From contig CAMHPA010000020.1 in NCBI GenBank assembly GCA_946186925.1, positions 1 to 42,364 on the forward strand: a stretch of DNA of 42,364 nt, written 5' to 3'. The translations under genes were made by a program, and so were the position numbers. Source of the stretch: an uncultured Bacteroidota bacterium. GTDB lineage: Bacteria > Bacteroidota > Bacteroidia > Bacteroidales > SZUA-534. Positions 24,301 through 33,196 of this stretch are shown piece by piece. The notes under the pieces were generated by a model that saw nothing but the letters and a program-made list of their open reading frames with translations, ran no database searches and had not been told where the DNA came from. The stretch's first letter is position 1. The number at the start of each line of letters is the position of its first letter.

Positions 24301-27300
24301 CCATAATAGTAAGATTGTGTGGTTGCGATTCCGCCTTCATAGTCATAGCCCCCGAAAATGTAACCGAAAGGATATTGAGGGGCGTCGGTGAAGGAGTGTC
24401 TCTTGTCGCCCACAAACGGCAGCGTTATCGACTCCAACGATGAGCAGCCCGAGAATGCACAATATCCAATATTCTCAACCGAATTGGGGACTGTGATTGA
24501 TGTCAGGTCTTTGCAATTTTTAAATGCAGATCCGGAAATAACTTTGCAATTGCTGTTTATCTCACAGGAGGTTATGTCGGTCGATTTTGTTTTAATCAGC
24601 ACAACGTATGGATTCTCCGCGTTGCCCAAATACAGTGCGTTGTCGTATTCGTTGTATTCCAGCTTGTTGCAACCTTCAAACGCTGAAACTTCAACTTTCA
24701 CAATTGTGTTGGGCAGGCTGATTGTGGTCAGATTATCGCAATACTCAAACAAACCATACGGAATGCTTGTAACCGATTCGGGGATTGTGATTGATGTCAG
24801 GCCGTCGCAATCTTCAAACACGCAGTTGTCAAAAAAGGTGACACCTTCGGGAATGGTTATCGATTCAAGACCTGAGCAATTCTCAAATGCACCATACAAA
24901 ATGCGCTCAACAGAATTTGGAATTGTTACCGATTTCAAACCATAGCAACGATAAAACGCCCACGATTCAATGGTTTTTACGGAATTTGGTATTGTTACCG
25001 AAGACAGTTCGCTGCAGTCTTTAAACGCTTCCTCACCTATAGATGTAACCGAGTATGTGTTGCCGTCAATCTCCACAGTTTCGGGTATCACAATTTCTGT
25101 CATATATCTGTAATCGTCCGACTTCACAACCTTGACTGTGGTGTTGCTTGTGATTTCGTATTGCAAATAACCAACAGAGGTTTGTTCCGGTGTAAACACA
25201 GCCATAATATTCATATTGTACTCTACAACTATGGTGGCGGTTGCGGTTGTCAGGCCGTTGCTCCACTGCACAAAGCGGTAGCCCTCGGCCGGCGTGGCTT
25301 TGATTGTAATTGTTGTGCCATCGGCAAAGGTGCCGCCGCCACTAACGCTGCCATATGCGCTGTTGTTGGCCGACAGCGAAATCTCATACATTGTTACCGG
25401 CTCAAAATCAGCTATAAGCGTAATATCTGACGTTACGGTTATGTGGGCTGTGGCGGTTGTCAGGTCGTTGCTCCAACGCACAAAGCGGTAGCCGGGGGCT
25501 GGTGTGGCTGTAATTGTAATCACTGAGCCGTCGGCAAAGGTGCCGCCGCCACTCACACTGCCGTGCGCGCTGTTGTCGGCCGAAAGCGTGACGGTCCAGG
25601 TTTCGGAAGATGTATTTTCGGCAAACTCCGCCACAAGCGTCAAATCGGATGTTACAGTTATGGTTGCCGAGGCTGTCATCAGGCCGTTGCTCCATTGTAC
25701 AAAGCGGTAGCCAGGGGCAGGTGTGGCAACAATAGTCACCCTTGAGCCATCCCAAACGGTGGCGCCGCCGCTCACTCTGCCGTATGCGCTGTTGTTGGCC
25801 GAAAGGCTGACAGTCCACGCCTTTCTGATAGTGTAGCCCCAAACAACCGGACACTGGCTGAAGTTCCAATCATACGCCCAAGTTTCGGGAGCCGTATCGG
25901 ACTCGCAATAAATGGTAAGATTGAAGCAATTAATGAATGCGAACTTAGTAATGGATGTGACTGAATTTGGTATTATAACGGTCTGCAAATCGGCACATTC
26001 GCTAAACGCCTCATACTCTATCGAGGTTGTCGTGGTAGGAATGGCAACCGATGTCAGATGGCAATTGGTGAATGCGTCTCGCCCTATGCTTGTTACACCT
26101 ATTGGAATATCAATCGTCGTCAGTCCGCTGTTGGCAAACGTCTCTTGGCCAATGCTCGTGATAGAATTCGACATAGTTACCGACGTAAGATTGTCGCACC
26201 CCATAAACGCCTGAGTACCAAGGTCTGTTACCGTATTGGGAATGACAACCGACTTCAGTTTGCTGCAATAAGCGAACGCCGCGTCATCGATGGCGGTAAC
26301 AGTGTATGTTGTGCCGTCAATCTCAATCGTTTCGGGTATCTCAATCTCCGTTAGCATTTCATAAACGCTCGCCCGCACAACCTTAACCGTGTTGCTGCTT
26401 GTGATTTCATATTTCAAGTTTTGCGGTCCCTCTCCATATCCCCAGACAACAGCGTGGCAAAAAGAATCCCATAAGGAGCTCCAACCACCGGGTTTCGATG
26501 GCGCCTCGCAATAAACTGTGATTTTACTACATTGGAAAAACGCGCGGGCATCAACTGTATCCACCGAAATAGGTATGATTATGTTTGGCAGTTCGGAGCA
26601 CTGGGCAAATGCCAATTGTCCTATCTTAGCTAAATGGTCGGGCAGCGTAATTGACAAAAGACTGCCGCACCTTTCAAACGCGCCGTAACCCAAACTGGTA
26701 ACAGTATTTGGGATGACAACCGACTCCAGAAATGCGCATTTTTGGAATGCCATGTCACCAATGCTTGTAACGGTGTACGTCTTGCCGTCAATTTCAACTG
26801 TTTCGGGTATGGTTATTTTTCCCCGCCATATATATTCATCAGAATTCACAACCGCCACTGTTGAATCGCTTGTGATTTCATAGTGCAAATCTTTTTCAGC
26901 AAATTCGGCCACAAGCGAAATGTTTGAATTTACGGTTATGGTTATGGTATCGTTTGTCTGGCCGTTGCTCCAGCGCACAAAGCGGTAATCGATTCCCGGC
27001 TCGGCCGTAATTGTAACCTCCGAACCCTCGGCAAAGTTGCCGCCACCCGCAACGGTACCGTGTTCGCTGTCGTCGGCCTTTACAGTAACATCGTAATATT
27101 TTATTTTGGCGAACAAAGCCACCAGCGATGTGTCCGATGTAACAGTTATGGTTTCGGTGGCGTTTGTCAGGCCGTTGCTCCACTGCGCAAAGCGGTAACC
27201 TTCGGCAGGTGTGGCAGTAATTGTAACCACAGAATCCTCGACAACGGTGCCGCTGCCACTAACGGTGCCGTAATTTTTATTGTTGGCAGCTACTGTCACC

Positions 27301-29402
27301 ATATATATTCCCAAATTTGTATCAAAACCCCATACTACTGGGCTGCGAGCGGAATTCCAGGCATCGTCCCAGCCTTCAGGTTTCGATTCGGCCTCACAGA
27401 AAATAGTGAGGTCATCGCAATAGAGGAATTGAACTTCACCAACACTTGTAACCGTTTTCGGTATCAGAATCCATTGCAAGCCAGTACAGTTGTAGTAAGC
27501 CTTGTTGCCAATTGTTGTAACTGAGGTTGGTATTTTTACCGATAAAAGTCCGGTGCAATTCTCAAATGCATTGTTGCCAATCGTAGTAAGCGTATTTGGG
27601 AAGGTAACTGATGTAAGCTTTGAGCAATTTTTAAACGCTTCGGAGCCAATACTTGTAACCGAATAAGCTTTTCCGTCCACCATAATGGTGTCAGGTATTA
27701 TAACTTCCGTTAGGTTCTTGTAATCATCTGATTGCTCCAATTCAACCGTATTGCGACTTGTGGTTACGTAATGCAACCCGTTGCGCGTAATGTGTCCGCT
27801 GGCAAATACAGCCTGAATGGTTGTGTCGGAGGTCACTGTTACGGTTATTGTGTCGTCTATCAAACCGTTGCTCCATTTCACAAAGCGGTAGCCGTCGTTG
27901 GGAATTGCAATAAGTTCTATAGAATAGCCTTCGGCAATTTGTGTAAAAAAGCCTATGGTTTTATATCCATCCCTTCCCACACTACCAATAAAAATGTCGT
28001 TGATTTTTATATCCACATTAAATATGCTCAAGTTGGTGTCGAAGCCCCATACAGCAGAGTTGTTGCTGGAATTCCAATTTTCATTCCAACCTTCGGGTTG
28101 TGATTCTGCTACGCAATAAATATTACAGTTACCCACAACCGCATTTGCGCCAAGGGTTGCTACTGAATTAGGTATGATTAAAGATTTCAAATTATAACAA
28201 GAGGCAAACGCTCTATCACCAATGTTCACGACCGAGTTGGGGATGGAAATTGATGTCAAATTACCGCAACTTTTAAATGCATTATCAAATATTATTTTGC
28301 AGCCGCTGTTAATCTCACAAGATGTTATGTCTTCTGATTTTGCTTTAACAAGTGCAACATACGGATTTTCATCGTTTCCCCAATATAGGGCTTTGTCATA
28401 CTCATTGTAGTTTTGTATATTATCGCAATTAAAGAAAGACCACGTGAAGTTGATGTATCTTAAAGATTCTGGAATAGAAATGGATGTCAAATTATCACAA
28501 CTTTGAAACGCAAATTCTGCAATCAGTACGCAACGGTTGTTTACATTGCACGATGTAATATCGGTTGATTTGGCTTTGATGAGGGCAAAGTACGGATTAT
28601 CGTTAGTTCCCAAATAGTAAGCGTTATCGTACTCATTGTAAACAAACTTCTCGCCTCCTCCGAATACGTTGTTAGAAATGTTGGTAATTGATTCCGAAAG
28701 AATGGCAGACTCCAGATTGTCACAAAAAGCAAATGCTTGAGACCCGATGTATGTTACTGAATTAGGAATAATAACAGATTTCAAACTACCACAATCTCCA
28801 AACGCATATGTACCAATGCTTTTTAATGAATTAGGGAATGTAATAGACTCAAATCCGAAGCAATATATAAAAGCATGTTCACCTATACTGGTTACTGATT
28901 CTGGAATGTTGATTGTTTTCAAATTGCAATATGCAAACGCATAATTCCCAATTTCTGTTACTGTATTTGGAATTGAATAAGATTCATCAGTTTTCCCGTG
29001 TGGGTAGCATATTATTGTTTTTCTGTCTTTACTGAAGACTATACCATTTTCCGATAAGAACTTTGTATTACCACTCTCAACATTTATTTCAGTTAATTTG
29101 CCGCAATGCAAAAATGATCTGGAATTAATGCTAACTACCGATTGGGGTATGTTTATTGATGTCACTTTTGAACATCCATAAAATGATGCATCGTCACCAA
29201 TATTAGTAACCGTGTAAGTCACCCCTTCATTCTCTACTTCTTCCGGGATATCAATATTTCCACTAATGTCTTTATTAGCCGCACCAACAGAGACCGTATT
29301 GGTGCCTGTTATGGTGTATTTCAAATCGCCAACAGTAAAATCTTCCGCCCATGCTTGCCCGGCAAGCATTGCGGCAAACAAAAGAGTAAAAATGCGTTTC
29401 AT
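21318..29402 (-). CDS. Giant BspA-like leucine-rich-repeat protein, T9SS cargo
   Basis: This 2694-residue surface protein begins with a signal peptide (MKRIFTLLFAAMLAGQAWA). Most of it is BspA/LRR_5 repeats of about 23 residues (consensus LTSVTIPNSVTSIGxxAFxxC), in blocks each opened by an ITS-x-x-TV...IDGxTYTVTSIG header. Eight InlB-type (Flg_new_2-like) repeats of about 70 residues (YGSVSGGGTF...ATPAxGYRFVxWSNG...TSDTTLVAxF) lie near residues 459, 700 and next, 1196 and the two after, 2069 and 2470. Three NEYDNALYLGN...ITSCEIN modules occur near 252, 330 and 1581. A cysteine-containing CSVCGEV/ALGHEF segment (about 2536-2610) precedes a T9SS type A sorting domain (about 2622-2694, VYDAMGRLVG ... 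AGIYIVKVG). It is probably exported by T9SS and bound at the surface, with an adhesive role by analogy to BspA. Confidence 0.93.
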   Translation of the reverse strand: MKRIFTLLFAAMLAGQAWAEDFTVGDLKYTITGTNTVSVGAANKDISGNIDIPEEVENEGVTYTVTNIGDDASFYGCSKVTSINIPQSVVSINSRSFLHCGKLTEINVESGNTKFLSENGIVFSKDRKTIICYPHGKTDESYSIPNTVTEIGNYAFAYCNLKTINIPESVTSIGEHAFIYCFGFESITFPNSLKSIGTYAFGDCGSLKSVIIPNSVTYIGSQAFAFCDNLESAILSESITNISNNVFGGGEKFVYNEYDNAYYLGTNDNPYFALIKAKSTDITSCNVNNRCVLIAEFAFQSCDNLTSISIPESLRYINFTWSFFNCDNIQNYNEYDKALYWGNDENPYVALVKAKSEDITSCEINSGCKIIFDNAFKSCGNLTSISIPNSVVNIGDRAFASCYNLKSLIIPNSVATLGANAVVGNCNIYCVAESQPEGWNENWNSSNNSAVWGFDTNLSIFNVDIKINDIFIGSVGRDGYKTIGFFTQIAEGYSIELIAIPNDGYRFVKWSNGLIDDTITVTVTSDTTIQAVFASGHITRNGLHYVTTSRNTVELEQSDDYKNLTEVIIPDTIMVDGKAYSVTSIGSEAFKNCSKLTSVTFPNTLTTIGNNAFENCTGLLSVKIPTSVTTIGNKAYYNCTGLQWILIPKTVTSVGEVQFLYCDDLTIFCEAESKPEGWDDAWNSARSPVVWGFDTNLGIYMVTVAANNKNYGTVSGSGTVVEDSVVTITATPAEGYRFAQWSNGLTNATETITVTSDTSLVALFAKIKYYDVTVKADDSEHGTVAGGGNFAEGSEVTITAEPGIDYRFVRWSNGQTNDTITITVNSNISLVAEFAEKDLHYEITSDSTVAVVNSDEYIWRGKITIPETVEIDGKTYTVTSIGDMAFQKCAFLESVVIPNTVTSLGYGAFERCGSLLSITLPDHLAKIGQLAFAQCSELPNIIIPISVDTVDARAFFQCSKITVYCEAPSKPGGWSSLWDSFCHAVVWGYGEGPQNLKYEITSSNTVKVVRASVYEMLTEIEIPETIEIDGTTYTVTAIDDAAFAYCSKLKSVVIPNTVTDLGTQAFMGCDNLTSVTMSNSITSIGQETFANSGLTTIDIPIGVTSIGRDAFTNCHLTSVAIPTTTTSIEYEAFSECADLQTVIIPNSVTSITKFAFINCFNLTIYCESDTAPETWAYDWNFSQCPVVWGYTIRKAWTVSLSANNSAYGRVSGGATVWDGSRVTIVATPAPGYRFVQWSNGLMTASATITVTSDLTLVAEFAENTSSETWTVTLSADNSAHGSVSGGGTFADGSVITITATPAPGYRFVRWSNDLTTATAHITVTSDITLIADFEPVTMYEISLSANNSAYGSVSGGGTFADGTTITIKATPAEGYRFVQWSNGLTTATATIVVEYNMNIMAVFTPEQTSVGYLQYEITSNTTVKVVKSDDYRYMTEIVIPETVEIDGNTYSVTSIGEEAFKDCSELSSVTIPNSVKTIESWAFYRCYGLKSVTIPNSVERILYGAFENCSGLESITIPEGVTFFDNCVFEDCDGLTSITIPESVTSIPYGLFEYCDNLTTISLPNTIVKVEVSAFEGCNKLEYNEYDNALYLGNAENPYVVLIKTKSTDITSCEINSNCKVISGSAFKNCKDLTSITVPNSVENIGYCAFSGCSSLESITLPFVGDKRHSFTDAPQYPFGYIFGGYDYEGGIATTQSYYYGDDGYVNSTYYIPSSLKSVVLTDCEYIQFDAFDDCDNLTSITIPTSVTQIEGSAFSGCGDNLTIYCDLKSAPRGWDLYLDSYNIVWGDVDVVDTNNVDGDFAYRIIDGTNAEIIDYVGSDSVIVIPSAITKNGIQYTVTRIGDNAFKSYREMQFVTIPNTVTSIGNKAFSSCYNLKSVEIPNSVKTIGSYTFEYCGGLTSVEIPNSVTTFGKGAFHNCYNLTSVEIPNSVTNISNNMFSDCSGLTSVIIPTSVTNISKDAFDGCRSLTTIDIPASVTNIEESAFSWSGLTHITIPSSITRLNGWTFNGCKSLEALIIPSSVTSMDWIVVRDCPKLTVYCEADSMPEKWDSYWNPDSCPVVWGADINSIFYLTVLPNNSEYGGVEGSGAFFSGSLATIVAKPAIGYSFVKWSNGLTNANATVTVMSNTTLVADFVRTGFTRDYYYFTSDSTVEFARLRGNNLKEVVIPDTVEHYGKKYAVTSIDSWAFEYCDSLISVTIPNTVTSIENGTFYHCTNLKSITIPGSVTSIGEWAFADCSSLTDVTIPEGVTSIGDLAFDGCSSLTSIVIPEGVTSIGRSAFNDCVSLKSVTIPSTVTSIGEYAFEDCDSLTRAEFGSIENLCEIDFGYSNNPLRYAEHLYIDGEEVTDLVIPNTVTKIGSYTFTNCSSLTSVTIPNSVTTIGHCAFSNCENLVSVQIGNSVDSIGWDAFLECRSLELVTIPASVTTIGNWAFGDSDILSIYCEAESQPEGWGEYWNYRSKQIVWDAGSNLVIYKVLAVADSSAHGNVRGGGAVVGGKTTNLFATPAKGYHFTSWSDGNTKKSRTITVTSDTLLTALFEAHTAVVDSAVAATCTEKGKSEGSHCSVCGEVIVAQKTIPALGHEFANYIYNNDATTEADGTETAVCEHGCGETDTRVAEGTRFGTAVAETAATAVNIYAHGNTIVVENATDEISVYDAMGRLVGRDAINRVRTEIRVKVAGIYIVKVGAEAKRVMVND
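21397..21424. repeat. 28-bp palindromic repeat inside the T9SS sorting domain
   Basis: A perfect 20-bp palindrome (ggacgcgatt + aatcgcgtcc, 21401-21420) is flanked by GTAC and CTAC, giving 28 bp with one mismatched pair. It has the same arm plan as 21263-21290. Read on the minus strand it encodes GRDAINRVRT in frame, in the variable loop between the GRLV and GIYIV strands of the sorting domain of the BspA-like protein. Confidence 0.8.
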
Positions 29403-29609
29403 AATTATTGAGTTTATTAGTTATTGAAATTCTTCTATTTACATGATAGCCTAATGAATTTTAAAAATGTAAATCACATACCATATTCATTGGTAAAGAT
29501 AGGCTTTTAACCTGAAAAACAGATTTTTTTTGATGTATGGTTTATGAATGGTGGCGATAGGTTTTATGTCCTTTCAATCCACAACTAGTTTTTGTCGGCT
29601 GCCGGATAC

Positions 29610-29641
29610 AAAGAAGGCGCACCAACGGATGCGCCTTCTTT
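29610..29641 (-). terminator. Terminator after floA
   Basis: The 12-bp stem aaagaaggcgca / tgcgccttcttt with an 8-nt loop starts 19 nt beyond the floA stop (29660) on the minus strand. T-rich ends are short but present on both sides. The remaining gap to the BspA-like gene start (29403-29609) is AT-rich and holds its promoter region; a weak box TACATTTT is seen on the minus strand at 29464-29471. Confidence 0.75.
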
Positions 29642-29659
29642 ATTTGCCTGTAATACAGT

Positions 29660-30658
29660 TTATTTACTCTGTTTCGGTTTGGCTTGTGTTGGCGGAGTGG
29701 CAATGCTTTCGCGCATAGCCGTGTCGGCCTCAATGTTTTTCATCTTGTAGTAATCCATAATTCCCAGATTACCAGCGCGGAAAGCTTCGGCCATAGCGCG
29801 AGGAACTTCGGCTTCGGCCTCAATCACTTTGGCGCGCATCTCCTGTGCCAGAGCCTTCATTTCTTGTTCCTGAGCCACAGCCATTGCGCGGCGTTCCTCG
29901 GCTTTCGCTTGCGCGATGTTCTTGTCGGCTTCGGCCTGGTCCATTTGCAGCACGGCGCCAATGTTTTTGCCTATGTCGATGTCGGCAATATCGATAGAGA
30001 GAATCTCGAATGCCGTTCCTGCGTCAAGACCTTTCTCGAGCACCACGCGCGATATGCTGTCGGGGTTTTCGAGCACGCTCTTGTGGTTGGCCGACGAGCC
30101 GATTGACGACACAATGCCTTCGCCAACGCGGGCCAAAACTGTCTCTTCGCCGGCGCCGCCCACCAGTTGCTTGATGTTGGCGCGAACCGTCACGCGGGCT
30201 TTGGCAATAAGCTGGATACCATCTTTGGCCACAGCTGTAACAGGCGGTGTGTCAATTACTTTCGGGTTAACCGACATTTGAACAGCCTCAAACACATCGC
30301 GGCCGGCAAGGTCGATTGCGGTGGCCATTTTGAAGTTGAGGTCGATGTTGGCTTTCTCGGCCGAAACTAGCGCGTGGACAACCGCCTCAACGTGTCCGCC
30401 TGCCAGATAGTGTGCCTCAAGGTCGTCGCGTTTAATTCCTTGAAGGCCAGCTTTATGCGCCTCAATCATTGCGCGGACAATGGTCTGTGGCGGAACTTTT
30501 CGCCAGCGCATCAGAATCAGTTGCAGCAGCGAGATGTGCACACCCGAGATGAGAGCCGTAAACCACAGTCCTACAGGAATAAAGTAGAAAAGTATCCATA
30601 AGCCGATGAATCCGGCTACGATACATATCACCAGTGTTGTTGTTGCGGAAATTACCAT
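29660..30658 (-). CDS. floA: Flotillin-like protein FloA
   Basis: This 332-residue protein matches FloA (YqfA) of membrane microdomains. It has an N-terminal membrane hairpin (about 5-40, [25 protein letters not shown]), an SPFH/band-7 region (about 45-240, with [26 protein letters not shown] and [20 protein letters not shown]) and an Ala/Glu-rich coiled coil (about 240-310) that drives oligomerisation. The length agrees with the B. subtilis protein. It is third in the clpS-nfeD-floA set; floA and nfeD are partners in many bacteria. Start ATG 30658, 6 nt after the nfeD stop. Confidence 0.95.
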   Translation of the reverse strand: MVISATTTLVICIVAGFIGLWILFYFIPVGLWFTALISGVHISLLQLILMRWRKVPPQTIVRAMIEAHKAGLQGIKRDDLEAHYLAGGHVEAVVHALVSAEKANIDLNFKMATAIDLAGRDVFEAVQMSVNPKVIDTPPVTAVAKDGIQLIAKARVTVRANIKQLVGGAGEETVLARVGEGIVSSIGSSANHKSVLENPDSISRVVLEKGLDAGTAFEILSIDIADIDIGKNIGAVLQMDQAEADKNIAQAKAEERRAMAVAQEQEMKALAQEMRAKVIEAEAEVPRAMAEAFRAGNLGIMDYYKMKNIEADTAMRESIATPPTQAKPKQSK

Positions 30659-30664
30659 CTTGTT

Positions 30665-31129
30665 TTATGTTAAAGGTTTGACAATTATTTCGTTACCATC
30701 AATATCCGTTACTTCAACCTCGGTTTTTGCATCGGTGATGTTGGCCGATTTTGCCTCGAAAGTCTTTCCGTTGATGAGCACTGTTCCAATGGGGCCGAGT
30801 CGGGTAAGGGCTGTGCCGCGGTCGCCAACTTTCACGTTTTCAGATACATCACCGGCCACTTTGCTATCAATGGCGGTGTCGAGCGCCACTTTGCGCCACG
30901 TCGACGAGCGGAGTCCGAAAAACAGAATCAGTGTTCCCAAAATAAGCGTTGCGGCCAAAATGTAGTGAGCTGTAGGCGCGCCTATTTGTTTGTAACCCAG
31001 GTATATGCCTGCAATCATCAGCAGAAGGCCCAAAATTCCAGCCACATTGATACCCGGAAGCACGAATATCTCGAGGAATATTAGCAACAAGGCTATCAGC
31101 AGAATTATAACGATACCTGTCAGCGACAT
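30665..31129 (-). CDS. NfeD-family membrane protein
   Basis: This 154-residue short NfeD protein has three hydrophobic segments in the first about 75 residues (IVIILLIALLLIFLEIFVLPG, AGILGLLLMIAGIYLGY, HYILAATLILGTLILFFG) and a C-terminal OB-fold (about 98-154: GDRGTALTRLGPIGTVLINGKTFEA). The GxxGTALTxLxPxG pattern is the hallmark of the family. It works with flotillin-like proteins in membrane organisation. It begins 1 nt after the clpS stop and ends 6 nt before floA. Confidence 0.92.
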   Translation of the reverse strand: MSLTGIVIILLIALLLIFLEIFVLPGINVAGILGLLLMIAGIYLGYKQIGAPTAHYILAATLILGTLILFFGLRSSTWRKVALDTAIDSKVAGDVSENVKVGDRGTALTRLGPIGTVLINGKTFEAKSANITDAKTEVEVTDIDGNEIIVKPLT

Positions 31130-31130
31130 T

Positions 31131-31403
31131 TTACTCGATTGAAACTGTTAGCTCTCTGTCAATCAGACTGTTTTTCATCGGCAACAGTCGTTTGTAGCTG
31201 CCCGATTTAATCTCATAGCGACCTTTGTGGTGAACTATGAGCGCACATTGCTCGGCTTGCTCGGGTGTGTGGTGGCACACATCTATCAGACTTTCAATCA
31301 CATGGTCGAAAGTGTTGAAGTCATCGTTGTAAAGGACAAGGTTCAGATGGTCTTGCTTTTCGGTAAGCTCGTCGGTTTGTCCGTCAAATTGTTCGCGATT
31401 CAT
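31131..31403 (-). CDS. clpS: ATP-dependent Clp protease adaptor ClpS
   Basis: This 90-residue adaptor hands N-degron substrates (Leu, Phe, Tyr, Trp ends in known cases) to ClpAP. The pocket residues of the family are seen: LVLYNDDFNTFDHVIESL at 22-39 (Asn26, Asp27, Asp28, Thr31) and ALIVHHKGR at 54-62 with the His that contacts the substrate N-terminus. The N-terminal extension (about 20 residues, acidic) is the flexible tail. It is first in the set with nfeD and floA. A near-consensus -7 box on the minus strand (TATATTTA, 31424-31431) lies 20 nt before the ATG. Confidence 0.93.
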   Translation of the reverse strand: MNREQFDGQTDELTEKQDHLNLVLYNDDFNTFDHVIESLIDVCHHTPEQAEQCALIVHHKGRYEIKSGSYKRLLPMKNSLIDRELTVSIE

Positions 31404-31549
31404 TGTTTTTGCGTTAAGTCACGTAAATATAGCGGATTTTATTGATTGTAGACATCATTTCGCAGACAAAATGCAGAGGCAATTTTGATTATAGTTGCCA
31501 ATGCAATCGTCTAACAACCAATAGTATACAGTTTTAAATTTATTGGCGA

Positions 31550-32278
31550 TTATTTTCCGCCGGCGGTTTTTCGCTTTGTGATCAGACCGCTGCTGGTGAA
31601 GTTGCGTTGCCAAATATTGGCATCACCCATATAATATAGGTTGCTGCTGCCTGAAATTGTGACACCCAGGCGTTTTTTCGCGTTGACGGAAATTTCTGCA
31701 TAACCCGATCCAATGACAGTGCAATAGTCTGATTGTAAGTCGAATGCGTTTACTTCAGTTTCGTCGTGCGCATCGACGGTCAGATATTCGGCGTAACCGC
31801 GCAACGATGCGTTTCCGTTGTCGAGAACCCTTAGGGTGCATTTCGCGGCTTTGAATTCAAAGTCTAGCTTCGATGCATCACCGCACACAAACTCGATTTC
31901 GTCAAAATTGCTTACCTTTTCCGATTTCAGTTCTACTTCGTTGAGAAGCACTATTTGCTTTAAATCTTTGAAAGCCACGGTGATGTTGAGTTTTAGCGCT
32001 TTTTTAACTGAAGGAATAAAAACATATAGCGTACTGTCGGAAACTGATGTTTTAAAAAGAGGAATAAGGTTCTCCTCTGATTCAATCTTCACGTTTTCAG
32101 TGGATTCTTGCGACAGGTACAACTCAACCTGACCTTGTACAACCAAGCGGTTGAATCCTGTTGTTTGTCTAACATCAGTTTTGATTTTGCCATTTCCTTT
32201 GATGTTCTGGGCGTTGGCAGAGCCGTAGGCTAGCGTCAGTATTAAAGCGCAAAAAATGCCAAAAAAAGAGTTTTTCAT
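31550..32278 (-). CDS. GIN-domain (DUF2807) exported protein
   Basis: This 242-residue protein has a signal peptide (MKNSFFGIFCALILTLAYGSANAQ) and then one DUF2807/GIN (head of putative autotransporter adhesin) domain: GNGKIKTDVRQTTGFNRLVVQGQVELYLSQES at the front, the repetitive beta-helix-like middle, and VIGSGYAEISVNAKKRLGVTISGSSNLYYMGDAN near the end. The function of the family is not established. ATG 32278 is chosen over an upstream in-frame codon because it starts the signal peptide. It is isolated: about 100 bp gaps on both sides, with a weak -7-like sequence (acatttg) just before the start. Confidence 0.85.
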   Translation of the reverse strand: MKNSFFGIFCALILTLAYGSANAQNIKGNGKIKTDVRQTTGFNRLVVQGQVELYLSQESTENVKIESEENLIPLFKTSVSDSTLYVFIPSVKKALKLNITVAFKDLKQIVLLNEVELKSEKVSNFDEIEFVCGDASKLDFEFKAAKCTLRVLDNGNASLRGYAEYLTVDAHDETEVNAFDLQSDYCTVIGSGYAEISVNAKKRLGVTISGSSNLYYMGDANIWQRNFTSSGLITKRKTAGGK

Positions 32279-32399
32279 CGGATTTGAAATTTCAAGGCGC
32301 AAATGTCTGTAATTTTCAATAAAATGCCAAGTGTTGGCTTATAAAAATCCGACTTTTGTGTTTAAATTTTCATGCAAATTTTGCGGGAAGCGGGTCAAA

Positions 32400-33167
32400 T
32401 TAGTTTTTCCGCTGAATGTTTGATGCCATTTCTTCAAGGAAGAGGTTGCGTTTGCGGCGCGACAAAATGGCCACGGAACCGCCTTCCATTATCACATCGC
32501 CATCGAAACGCGACACTTTTTGGACAAAATTCAGATTGACTAAATGCGACTGGTGGGTGCGGAAAAAGGGAAAATCCTCGAGCATATTCTCAAACTCTCC
32601 CAAATTCTTCGACACCAGCAAATCGTCGCGTCCTTTGATGTGCAGAGTGCTGTAATTGCCGTCCGATTGTATATGGATTATATCTTTAATGCTTACAAAT
32701 TCAATCGATTCGGCAGTGGCTAAAACAATTTTTTCGGGTTTGTCGAGTTTTGAGTTTTGCAGCAGAGCGTTGAATTGCTCTTCGTGTTTGCCATTGGCTT
32801 TGCCGCGTTTAACTATTTTTTTGATTGCGGCATCCATGTCGTTGTAGTCAAATGGCTTGAGTAGATAGTCTATTGCGCTATATTTGAAGGCTTTAATGGC
32901 GTATTGGTTGAAGGCCGTGACAAAAATCACATCAAAATCGCGTTTCGTGAGTTTTTCAAGCACGTCGAACCCACTTCCATCGGTGAGTTCAATGTCCATA
33001 AACACAAGGTCGGCTTCAACTTGCGATAGCAACTCAACAGCCGTTTTGACACTATTGGCCGTACCTAAAATATTGAACGACGGATAGTTGCTGTTTAAGA
33101 ATATTTTTATCGATTCGACACCATGTGGCTCATCGTCAATAATAACAACTTTAATCTCTGATTCCAT
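32400..33167 (-). CDS. LytTR-family response regulator
   Basis: This 255-residue regulator has a receiver domain (about 5-120) with the acidic pair Asp11-Asp12, the phosphorylation site Asp58 (VFMDIEL), Thr84-type switch in FVTAFNQYA, and Lys in LLKPFD. A LytTR DNA-binding domain follows (about 150-250: VSIKDIIHIQSDGNYSTLHI, FFRTHQSHLVNLNFVQKV). LytTR proteins bind paired direct repeats. No LytS-type histidine kinase is adjacent, so it is an orphan in this window. It is 29 nt downstream of rsmI on the same strand and may be co-transcribed. Confidence 0.93.
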   Translation of the reverse strand: MESEIKVVIIDDEPHGVESIKIFLNSNYPSFNILGTANSVKTAVELLSQVEADLVFMDIELTDGSGFDVLEKLTKRDFDVIFVTAFNQYAIKAFKYSAIDYLLKPFDYNDMDAAIKKIVKRGKANGKHEEQFNALLQNSKLDKPEKIVLATAESIEFVSIKDIIHIQSDGNYSTLHIKGRDDLLVSKNLGEFENMLEDFPFFRTHQSHLVNLNFVQKVSRFDGDVIMEGGSVAILSRRKRNLFLEEMASNIQRKN

Positions 33168-33196
33168 TTTCCCCCAAAAAAGTGGCTAAATATAGA

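Noticed and set aside
21318..29402. CRISPR-like regular repeats
   Set aside because: The regular spacing (about 69 bp) is that of 23-residue LRR_5 units in one open reading frame; repeats are degenerate and there are no unique spacers or cas genes.
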